From: Clostridia bacterium
GTDB taxonomy: Bacteria; Bacillota_A; Clostridia; Christensenellales; Aristaeellaceae
Reading direction: 5' to 3'
Assembly (NCBI GenBank): GCA_017509065.1
Contig: JAFWQM010000084.1
Location: 1-11,720 of the forward strand
DNA length: 11,720 nucleotides
Part shown: piece after piece, positions 5,852 to 11,720 of the stretch
Layout: every line of letters begins with the position of its first letter
Numbering within the stretch: the stretch's first letter is position 1
Translations under genes and position numbers: made by a program
Notes under the pieces: generated by a model
Seen by the model: only the letters and a program-made list of their open reading frames with translations
Databases searched by the model: none
Told to the model about the DNA's origin: nothing

Positions 5852-6779
5852 AGCCCAGCGCGCCAGCAACGAGCAGGAAAACGACCGCAGGCGTGAGGAA
5901 ATCGCGCAGAAGCATCCCGACCTGGACGCGCTGGTCAGAAAGCGCCACGAGATGGTTATGCGCGCGGTGCGCGGCGCGTTTTCCGAAGGCTCGCTGCAGG
6001 ACGCCGAAGGAGTCATGGCGGACTGCAACCAAAGGATCTCCGTGCTGCTGAAAGCAAAAGGTTACCCCGCCGAATATCTGGCTCCAGTGTGTCGGTGTCC
6101 CCTGTGCGGCGACACAGGCTTCATCTATGAAAACTCCGTGCAGAAGCAGTGCGAATGCCTGAAAAGAGCCTATCAGCAGGCCCTGTCCCAGGCGGACGGG
6201 AGCAGACAGGAAACGCAGACCTTTTCTTCCTTCGATCTGAACCGTTTTCCGGATACTGCGCTCCCCGGAACCGGCATAACCCAGCGGGAGTATATGGCCG
6301 TCGTAAGGGATAAATGCCGCCAATTCGCCGACAGCGTGGGCAGCGGAAGCTGCAAGACCCTTTTGCTCCACGGCGGCAGCGGGCTGGGAAAGACGTTCCT
6401 GCTCAACTGCGTGGGCCATGCGGCAGAAGCCAGAGGCGTAAATACGCTCACTGTTACCGCCTATGATCTGCTGATGGATTTGAAAAACGCTTACTTTTCA
6501 CGATCCGGGGAAACGGCGGACGTATATTTTGAAACGGAGCTGCTGCTCATCGACGACCTTGGCATGGAACCGCTGATTGATAATGTGACCGTGACGCAGA
6601 TTTACAACCTCATCAGCAGCCGCCTGAAACGCGGATTGTATACCGTCATCTCCACCAATCTAACGCGGGAAGAGCTGCAGAACCGCTACACCGAGCGCCT
6701 GACCTCCCGCCTGCTTGACCCTCGCACCGGCATGGCCATCGCGTTTTATGGCCAGGACATCAGGCTGATACGCCCATAA
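5811..6779 (+). CDS. DnaI/DnaC-like helicase-loader ATPase
   Basis: This 322-aa AAA+ protein loads the replicative DNA helicase, with the DnaD-like neighbour as likely partner. The N-terminal helical part (1-90) is followed by a probable zinc-binding segment with CPLCGDTGF (96-104) and CEC (114-116), matching the CPxC...CxC pattern of DnaI-type loaders. The ATPase domain shows Walker A GGSGLGKT (188-195), Walker B LLLIDD (244-249), sensor-1 STN (281-283) and an arginine-finger region NRYTERLTSRLL (291-302). GTG at 5811 is chosen because GAGGAAG (5800-5806) precedes it and the protein then begins MENPVW, a common start in the family; a TTG at 5790 is possible but unlikely. The 41-nt overlap with the upstream gene implies translational coupling. 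All active-site motifs are intact. Confidence 0.92.
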   Translation: MENPVWNQVLAAFEAQRASNEQENDRRREEIAQKHPDLDALVRKRHEMVMRAVRGAFSEGSLQDAEGVMADCNQRISVLLKAKGYPAEYLAPVCRCPLCGDTGFIYENSVQKQCECLKRAYQQALSQADGSRQETQTFSSFDLNRFPDTALPGTGITQREYMAVVRDKCRQFADSVGSGSCKTLLLHGGSGLGKTFLLNCVGHAAEARGVNTLTVTAYDLLMDLKNAYFSRSGETADVYFETELLLIDDLGMEPLIDNVTVTQIYNLISSRLKRGLYTVISTNLTREELQNRYTERLTSRLLDPRTGMAIAFYGQDIRLIRP

Positions 6780-6797
6780 TGGGCATTCATTCATTAA

Positions 6798-6843
6798 AAG
6801 CAGGCTGACCGGAAATGCATTTCGGCCAGCCTGCTTGGTTTTG
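6798..6843. terminator. Bidirectional terminator
   Basis: AAGCAGGCTG (6798-6807) pairs with CAGCCTGCTT (6827-6836), and the stem continues inward with one mismatch and one bulge to CATTTC, about 20 pairs in all. The plus strand then reads GGTTTTG and the minus strand TTTTAATG. It lies between the stops at 6779 (plus) and 6885 (minus) and should end both operons. Confidence 0.85.
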
Positions 6844-6884
6844 CCTTACAGATGTGTATACGCCCGCGTTCAGTAACCGAATTC

Positions 6885-8363
6885 CTACTTCGGAATCCTG
6901 TACAGCTCGTAGCCGCTGTTTTTCGTTTTCAGGATGAACCTGTCGTCATCTGTTATGGTGATACTGGAATAATACTGCGGCAGGTAATTATTCCCGGACC
7001 AATTGATGACGGTGCTTCCGCCGCTGAATTTGGCAATCAAAATGTATCCGCTTCCGCGGCTCTTTGAGATCGTGCAGTTCAGGGATTTAGTATGACCGTC
7101 AGGGGAAATCAGCTGTGTTTTCGAGTATTTCGCCAGTATCGTTGTAGCGTAGAATGTGGGGCCATACCTTTGAAGTTCAGTATCAGGGTCAAGCTTCAGT
7201 TTGAGGAGCGGCACAAGCTTCTTTGTTTCAAGGTTATAATTATAATACTTTTCATCCTTCATCACGCAGATAAAGCCATGGCAGTTAAACCGGTCGATGT
7301 TGTTCCTGTTCTCAAAGATTTCATCATATGTACTGGATAGGATCTTCTTTTTTTCGGCAAGTGAATACAGGCCCTTCTTCCCGGTTTCTCTGTTTGTTAT
7401 AATGGCATAGCCGCGTGAAACTGAGGAAATATCAGCGTCCATCAGCGGGATGATGACTTCGCCTTTCGTCGTGATAAGGGTGTTCAGCTTTCTTCCCTGA
7501 AAGTCTATCCTGGTGGCCAACAGCAGCAGTTCATTTTCTGTCTGAATCTCGCTCACAGCAGAGCAGCCGTCCATCACCATTTCGCCCGTGGCCAGCTCCA
7601 CGAGCATCCAGTTCTTGATGCCGTACACACCGCTTCTCAGGTTTTTGGAATTGATATCCACAGTCTCCGCGTTTTTACTGTATACTGTGATCCCGGATTT
7701 CCGGCTCTCAACGGACAGATATTCACCGTGCGCAAAGGCGTCCTTGAATTGTGTCCGGGTCAAAGATGCGATCAGGCGGCTTCCGGTTTTGTTTTTGTTG
7801 GCGGAATCACCGGATCCTTCCGCTCCTCCCGATTCGGAAGTCTCTTCTTCTCCGCAGTAGAAAATATCACAGCGCTTGATACGAAAATAATGCTCCTTAT
7901 CAGGCGTGAAGTCATAGTCCTTTGATGTGCCGTTCTCCAGCACCCAGCCGGCAGCCCATAAGGGAGAATAAGCCTTGAAAGTGCCGTAAATATAATCAGT
8001 CAGTACCTTGCCGTCGAACGTCATCAGGGCATGGCTGTTGAGTTTGTCCAGGGGAATCTTCACAGTTGGTTTATATGTTTCCTCGGGAAGAGACGCGACA
8101 TTGAGAAATCTGTACGCGACGTAAACGATTTTTTCATATTCGAGCGGAACAACGAGGTTCGCGTCAGTATCGTACAGTCCCCATTTGTTTTGCTTGGATT
8201 CCTGTGCAATGAGGAGATTTGTCCCCTGGATCGGCGTCAAATTCCCCATTCTCTTTAAGAGTCTTTCCGCCTGGATGTCTGCAGCCGCTGGCTGAAGAAT
8301 GCCGGTCAGCACTGTGCACAGCATAAGCAGACAGACTAAGCGCATCTGCTTTTTATACTTCAT
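6885..8363 (-). CDS. Secreted WG-repeat-like protein, paralogue B
   Basis: This 492-aa protein has an N-terminal signal peptide (basic 2-8, hydrophobic 9-23, cleavage probably after PAAA at 25-28). The mature part contains degenerate WG-type beta repeats: WGLYDTDANLVVPLEYEKI (61-79), TTKGEVIIPLMDADI (298-312), GLYSLAEKKKILSSTYDEI (331-349) and INWSGNNYLPQYYSSI (453-468). Cysteine 16 is not in a lipobox, so it is not an obvious lipoprotein. It aligns along most of its length with its neighbour upstream (QGTNLLI, FKDAFAHGEYLSVESR, the W-x-G-N block and the TDDDRFILKT end). A Ser/Gly/Glu/Asn-rich linker at 171-195 is absent from the neighbour. ATG at 8363 is preferred over GTG at 8366 because GGAGG is 5 nt away rather than 2. 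It starts 13 nt after the neighbour's stop. The function is unknown; WG repeats usually form beta surfaces for binding. Confidence 0.82.
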   Translation of the reverse strand: MKYKKQMRLVCLLMLCTVLTGILQPAAADIQAERLLKRMGNLTPIQGTNLLIAQESKQNKWGLYDTDANLVVPLEYEKIVYVAYRFLNVASLPEETYKPTVKIPLDKLNSHALMTFDGKVLTDYIYGTFKAYSPLWAAGWVLENGTSKDYDFTPDKEHYFRIKRCDIFYCGEEETSESGGAEGSGDSANKNKTGSRLIASLTRTQFKDAFAHGEYLSVESRKSGITVYSKNAETVDINSKNLRSGVYGIKNWMLVELATGEMVMDGCSAVSEIQTENELLLLATRIDFQGRKLNTLITTKGEVIIPLMDADISSVSRGYAIITNRETGKKGLYSLAEKKKILSSTYDEIFENRNNIDRFNCHGFICVMKDEKYYNYNLETKKLVPLLKLKLDPDTELQRYGPTFYATTILAKYSKTQLISPDGHTKSLNCTISKSRGSGYILIAKFSGGSTVINWSGNNYLPQYYSSITITDDDRFILKTKNSGYELYRIPK

Positions 8364-8376
8364 CACAGCCTCCGTT

Positions 8377-9732
8377 TCAGCGGGTCACCGTATCCAACTG
8401 CAGACCAGTGCTTGTGCGGATGATCGCCCGGGAATCATCCGTGACGACGATATCCTTGTAATGGTCCAGCGGCAGGATGATGTTGCCATGCCAGTCGACC
8501 AGGCCAAAGGAATCGCCTTTTTTCGCTTCGAGCAGATAGCCGTCGCCCCGCGTGACGAGGATCTGATCGGCATCCACCATGTTGACTTCACCGTCGGCGG
8601 CAATCACGGTCACGTCTCCTTCCAGCGAAACATAAACCAGCGAGCAGCCAATGTTTATCACAGCCCGCTTGGCATAAGCGGGTTTGCAGCTTTCCGCTCC
8701 TTTTGCGACATCAAAGAAGCCCAGTTTCCCGTCTTTCTCCACGCAGACATAGCCGTTATGCACATACTTATCTATGTCAGTGCTGCTGGGCACAATGGAA
8801 GTATAAGCGCATGGCACGATGAAACGTTCTTCATCCAGAGAGAAAATGCCCTGCTGTTTATTCAAATCAGCCACTACGGCGTAGCGATCGGTCACGTCGA
8901 TGATTACGTAATCGGCAGGAAGCAGGATCGAACCGTCAGACTTCATCAGCGCAGCCAGTTTCGTGCCATCCAGGGCAATACGTGTCGCTTTAATCAGCAT
9001 CCGGCTGCCAAGGTTGACTTCCGCTACTTCCGAATATCCGTCGCCCAGGTTTTTGTTATTCAGCAAGCTGATAATCTGATATTTGTCGATGATATACAGA
9101 GGTTTGTTGGCTGCGGTCAGTTCAGCTTTCGTGAGTTTGAAAGCGCTGTTATAAACGGAAACTTCGTTTTCCCGATTTGTGACAGCGATATAGTCTCCGT
9201 GTACCGCAGCGTCCTTGTACGCCTCACGGTCAAGAGAAGCCACGGGCTTAATGCTCTCTCCCGCTTTATCGGTCACATAGAACAGATCAATTCGCTCATA
9301 TTGATAATTGCTATTGCCGATCTTGATGTCTCTTTCACTGTCGGCGACTTCCTGCGGATTAATGACGAACGCGGCGACCCAGTGATTGTTGAATACTTTA
9401 AAGCCGCCGTAGCCTGTTCCGATCTGGCGTCCATCCGCCTTCCAAAGCGTTTTATCGTCGATGGCATTTTTATCGCCGTAAGCGCTGAAGAAGCCGTACG
9501 AGATAGAATCCAGGAAAGCGGTGGAGCAGGGAATAAGCTCCTGCCCTTCCGTGGTGTACAGGCCGCGGGTGTTATCCTGCTTGGATTCAATGATCAGGTA
9601 ATTGGTTCCCTGTACAGGCTGAATGACCGTCCTGTACTGGAAGATCGTGTTGAATTCGATCTCCGCCAATGCGCTCACGGCGGTCAGAGAGAGAATCAGG
9701 GCAACGCACAGGGTTTTCATCAGATGTTTCAT
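8377..9732 (-). CDS. Secreted WG-repeat-like protein, paralogue A
   Basis: This 451-aa protein opens with a clear signal peptide (hydrophobic 8-19, ALA cleavage site at 21-23). Degenerate WG-type repeats are visible: RGLYTTEGQELIPCSTAF (56-73), MKSDGSILLPADYVII (263-278), GIFSLDEERFIVPCAYTSI (295-313), GFFDVAKGAESCKPAY (338-353) and GLVDWHGNIILPLDHYKDI (410-428). The 'G-L-x-x-x-x-G-x-x-x-x-P-x-x-Y' spacing is the WG-repeat signature. ATG at 9732 is supported by AAAGGAGAG six bases upstream; the longer in-frame extension to 9891 has no signal peptide at its start and is rejected. It is first in a two-gene operon with paralogue B. Likely role: extracellular or surface beta-structured binding protein, not further assignable. 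Confidence 0.84.
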   Translation of the reverse strand: MKHLMKTLCVALILSLTAVSALAEIEFNTIFQYRTVIQPVQGTNYLIIESKQDNTRGLYTTEGQELIPCSTAFLDSISYGFFSAYGDKNAIDDKTLWKADGRQIGTGYGGFKVFNNHWVAAFVINPQEVADSERDIKIGNSNYQYERIDLFYVTDKAGESIKPVASLDREAYKDAAVHGDYIAVTNRENEVSVYNSAFKLTKAELTAANKPLYIIDKYQIISLLNNKNLGDGYSEVAEVNLGSRMLIKATRIALDGTKLAALMKSDGSILLPADYVIIDVTDRYAVVADLNKQQGIFSLDEERFIVPCAYTSIVPSSTDIDKYVHNGYVCVEKDGKLGFFDVAKGAESCKPAYAKRAVINIGCSLVYVSLEGDVTVIAADGEVNMVDADQILVTRGDGYLLEAKKGDSFGLVDWHGNIILPLDHYKDIVVTDDSRAIIRTSTGLQLDTVTR

Positions 9733-9762
9733 TGTGTGCTCTCCTTTCAATTCTGCCTTGGG

Positions 9763-9787
9763 ATTGTTCATATACAACAATATTGTT
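9763..9787. promoter_or_regulatory. Three alternating half-sites upstream of the WG-like operon
   Basis: ATTGTT (9763-9768), AACAAT (9776-9781) and ATTGTT (9782-9787) form two overlapping inverted repeats sharing the middle half-site: ATTGTT-7 bp-AACAAT and the perfect palindrome AACAATATTGTT. They lie 31-55 bp upstream of the start at 9732, in the expected 5' leader or promoter. This could be a repressor operator or an RNA hairpin just before the ribosome binding site. AT-rich symmetry also arises by chance. Confidence 0.35.
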
Positions 9788-10040
9788 CTTTCTGTGTTCC
9801 TGACGCCCGCCGTCTTACCGGCGCGCTGAAAAGCGTGCATATGATTCAGAAAAAATATCTCAACGGATGCCAAATTCACCAGAAAAAACAATAATGACGC
9901 GAAAGGTGTTTGAGTCTGTCCTGTTAAAAATTTACATCATACAGGATACAGATAGTTTTCCACCGAAAAAGTATAAACCCTCCATCGTTATGCCAGCCAA
10001 TAAAACCACATAAAGTATATCAAATAATACTGCTTTTGTC

Positions 10041-10066
10041 AACGATCAGGCAACTGACCGTTTTTT
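10041..10066 (+). terminator. Terminator-like hairpin between ecfT and the WG-like operon
   Basis: AACGATCAG (10041-10049) faces CTGACCGTT (10054-10062) across a GCAA loop, followed on the plus strand by a run of six T (10061-10066). On the plus strand the stem has one A-C mismatch. As minus-strand RNA the same stem is complete with a G-U pair but lacks a U-tail. By position it should end the minus-strand ecfT transcript (stop at 10078), yet the T-run faces the other way. Confidence 0.45.
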
Positions 10067-10077
10067 CCCAAATCGAA

Positions 10078-10884
10078 TCAATAGACCACGCTTAGCAGGA
10101 TCACGCAAACGATCAGCAGCGCGACGGCTGCGCAGGCGAGATAATCCCGCTTTTCGCATTTCAGCACCCGCAGGCGCGTCCTGCCCTCGCCGCCGTGATA
10201 GCACCGGGCTTCCATCGCCATGGCCAGATCCCCGGCCCGGCGGAACGCGCTCACGAACAGCGGCACCAGCAGCGGCACCATAGCTTTGGCCCGGGCGATC
10301 AGGTTGCCGGATTCAAAGTCCGCGCCGCGGGCGGTCTGGGCCTTCATGATCTTATCGGCTTCCTCCATCAGCGTGGGGATGAACCGCAGCGCGATGGACA
10401 TCATCATCGCCATTTCGTGAGCCGGGAAACGGATCACCCGCAGGGGCGAAAGCAGCCTCTCCAGGCCGTCCGTCAGGGTGATGGGCGGGGTGGTCAATGT
10501 GAGGATACTGGAAAACAGCACAAGCAGGATGAGGCGCAGTGAATAATGAATCGCCAGCATGAGCGATTCCCGCTTGATCTGCGCGAAGCCCAGGTCAAGC
10601 AGCACAGTTTCCCCCTGCAGAAAAAACAGGTTCAACACAAAGGTCAGGATCAGGATCAGGCGCAGGGGCTTCAGGCCCTTCACCATCATTTTCACCGGCA
10701 CCTTCGACAGCTTCGTCACGATGACCAGAAACGCGATGATCGGCGCAAAGGCCAGCAGATTGCCCGCCAGGAACACCGCCACGATGACGGCGATGAGCAG
10801 CAGTATCTTGACCCGGGGGTCCATCCGATGCACGACGCTGTCGGCGGGGTAATACTGGCCCAATGTGATATTATTCAGCGCCAT
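10078..10884 (-). CDS. ecfT: ECF transporter transmembrane component EcfT
   Basis: This 268-aa membrane protein couples ATP hydrolysis by EcfA1/EcfA2 to vitamin or metal uptake through exchangeable substrate-binding S components. The N-terminus GQYYPADSVVHRMDPRVKI is typical of group II EcfT, followed by membrane helices at about 26-58, 74-90, 107-130 and 247-266. The two coupling-helix motifs that contact the ATPases are present: AQTARGADFE, with ARG at 185-187, and AMEARCYHGG, with ARC at 226-228 (ARC is common in the Firmicute form). Length is normal. The ATG at 10884 has AGGAGGGG 7 nt upstream and overlaps the end of ecfA2 by 14 nt, so it is the downstream gene of the operon. In many Firmicutes truA follows ecfT; here the next gene is an unrelated secreted-protein operon. 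Confidence 0.95.
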   Translation of the reverse strand: MALNNITLGQYYPADSVVHRMDPRVKILLLIAVIVAVFLAGNLLAFAPIIAFLVIVTKLSKVPVKMMVKGLKPLRLILILTFVLNLFFLQGETVLLDLGFAQIKRESLMLAIHYSLRLILLVLFSSILTLTTPPITLTDGLERLLSPLRVIRFPAHEMAMMMSIALRFIPTLMEEADKIMKAQTARGADFESGNLIARAKAMVPLLVPLFVSAFRRAGDLAMAMEARCYHGGEGRTRLRVLKCEKRDYLACAAVALLIVCVILLSVVY

Positions 10885-11720
10885 GCCGTTTCCCCTCCTT
10901 CCACAGCGTCAGCAGAGCGGACAGCGCCTGTTCCTCCCGGAAAACGTCTTCCGGACAGGGCAGGCCCATTTCCCGCAGCCTGATGCCAAGCTTGCACACG
11001 GAGGGCACGTCCAGGCCCATGCCTTCCAGCCGTTCCGCGTGGCGGAAGATTTCCTGGGGCGTGCCTTCCATAGCGATGGTTCCATGCTCCATCACCACGG
11101 CGCGGGTGGCAAAGCGGGCCACATCGTCCATGGAATGGGAGATCATCACGATCGTGGTTCCCTGCTGATGCAGCCCGGAAATCAGTTGCAGCATGTCCTC
11201 CCGGCTCTGGGGATCGAGGCCCGCGGCGGGCTCGTCCAGCACCAGAATTTGAGGACGCATGGCCAATACGCCCGCCATGGCAGCGCGGCGCATCTGTCCA
11301 CCGGACAGTTCAAAGGGAGATTTTTCCGCAATACCTGGCTCATCCAGGCCCACCTTGCGCAGCGCTTCATCCACACGCTCCTTGATTTCAGCGTCATTCA
11401 GCCCCAGGTTCTTCGGGCCGAAGCCCACGTCCTTTGCAACCGTTTCCTCGAACAATTGATGCTCGGGATACTGGAACACCAGGCCGATCTTCCGCCGCAC
11501 TTCTTTCCTGTCAAAGCCCTTCTGGTGAATGTCCTGCCCGTCCAGCAGCACGCGGCCCGACGTGGGTTTCAGCAGCCCGTTGATGTGCTGGGCCAGGGTG
11601 GATTTGCCGGAACCGGTGTGGCCGATCAGCGCCAGGAATTCGCCCTCCCGGATGGTCACGTTCACGTCCCGGATGGCGGTGGCCTGAAAGGGGCTGCCGG
11701 GCTGATAGGTGTGGGTCACA
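10871..11720 (-). CDS. ecfA2: ECF transporter ATPase EcfA2, 5' end cut off by the window edge
   Basis: About 282 residues are visible; the first few codons lie beyond the right edge, because the frame is open through the last base and the visible start VTHTY matches the usual internal 'NVTHTY'. It is an ABC ATPase of the energy-coupling-factor type. Counting from that valine: Walker A GHTGSGKST (33-41), Q-loop VFQYPEHQLFEETV with Gln83, signature LSGGQMRR (138-145), Walker B ILVLDEP (158-164) and switch His195 in ISHSMDDV. The YPEHQLF segment is diagnostic for ECF ATPases. All catalytic residues are intact. It pairs with EcfA1, expected just beyond the right edge, and docks on EcfT encoded by the overlapping next gene. 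Confidence 0.95.
   Translation of the reverse strand, partial: VTHTYQPGSPFQATAIRDVNVTIREGEFLALIGHTGSGKSTLAQHINGLLKPTSGRVLLDGQDIHQKGFDRKEVRRKIGLVFQYPEHQLFEETVAKDVGFGPKNLGLNDAEIKERVDEALRKVGLDEPGIAEKSPFELSGGQMRRAAMAGVLAMRPQILVLDEPAAGLDPQSREDMLQLISGLHQQGTTIVMISHSMDDVARFATRAVVMEHGTIAMEGTPQEIFRHAERLEGMGLDVPSVCKLGIRLREMGLPCPEDVFREEQALSALLTLWKEGKRHGAE

Larger units (their letters stand above)
9733..10077. other. Gene-free 345-bp spacer upstream of the WG-like operon
   Basis: This AT-rich spacer carries the start region of the WG-like operon and the 3' end of the ECF operon. I see no gene. A promoter for the minus-strand WG-like pair must lie here, but no convincing -35/-10 pair stands out; a weak candidate on the minus strand is TTGAGA with TATGCA 16 bp downstream, near 9837-9864. 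A short inverted repeat TCCTGT/ACAGGA lies at about 9919-9947. The operator-like repeat and the terminator-like hairpin are listed separately. Confidence 0.45.

Noticed and set aside
6849..6860. CAGATGTGTATA resembles part of the Tn5 mosaic-end/adapter sequence, raising the possibility of a library artefact.
   Set aside because: Only about 11-12 bases match and the next bases diverge; the sequence around it reads smoothly from a terminator into a convergent gene end.
8299..9894. A 531-codon open frame on the plus strand opposite the WG-like paralogue A.
   Set aside because: It is longer than the real gene but has no credible ribosome binding site, and its translation looks like an antisense shadow. 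The minus-strand gene has a signal peptide, a ribosome binding site and a tandem paralogue.

Overview
The window reads as chromosomal DNA of an anaerobic Firmicute, most likely an uncultured gut- or rumen-type Clostridia lineage (inference). The pointers are a DnaD-like plus DnaI/DnaC-like primosome pair, a clostridial-style two-OB-fold SSB relative, an EcfA2/EcfT vitamin-transporter module with the 'AMEARCY' form of EcfT, a PdaB-type polysaccharide deacetylase, strong AGGAGG-like ribosome binding sites and secreted proteins with 'ALA' signal-peptidase sites. Most genes look fairly GC-rich; the two paralogous secreted-protein genes in the middle look more AT-rich by eye. I see no CRISPR array, prophage, integrase or insertion-sequence transposase.

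Layout. (1) 1-181: a minus-strand tRNA-Gly(CCC) with encoded CCA and a near-consensus promoter, reading left into an unidentified structured stretch. (2) 279-560: a palindromic MITE-like repeat with ~37-bp terminal inverted repeats and a long inner hairpin. (3) 706-2343: promoter, PdaB-like deacetylase, two-OB-fold SSB relative, and a long hairpin terminator shared with the next, convergent gene. (4) 2358-3155, minus: a small secreted protein with two probable OB-like units and its own promoter. (5) 3341-6843, plus: promoter, structured leader, DMT/EamA permease, DnaD-like protein and DnaI/DnaC-like ATPase, all with overlapping coding ends, closed by a bidirectional terminator. (6) 6885-9732, minus: two tandem, diverged, secreted WG-repeat-like paralogues. 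(7) 10078-11720, minus: ecfT and the 3' part of ecfA2, which runs off the right edge.

How the genes fit together. The DnaD-like and DnaI-like proteins are expected to cooperate in loading the replicative helicase, and the SSB relative may coat the exposed strand, so replication functions sit in two neighbouring operons. EcfA2 and EcfT are energising parts of an ECF importer; EcfA1 would be expected just outside the window, and the substrate-binding S component lies elsewhere. The three secreted proteins have no assigned function. The least explained parts are the secreted WG-like pair, the leader of the permease operon, the MITE-like element and the odd terminator at 10041-10066. I found no convincing new defence or mobile system.
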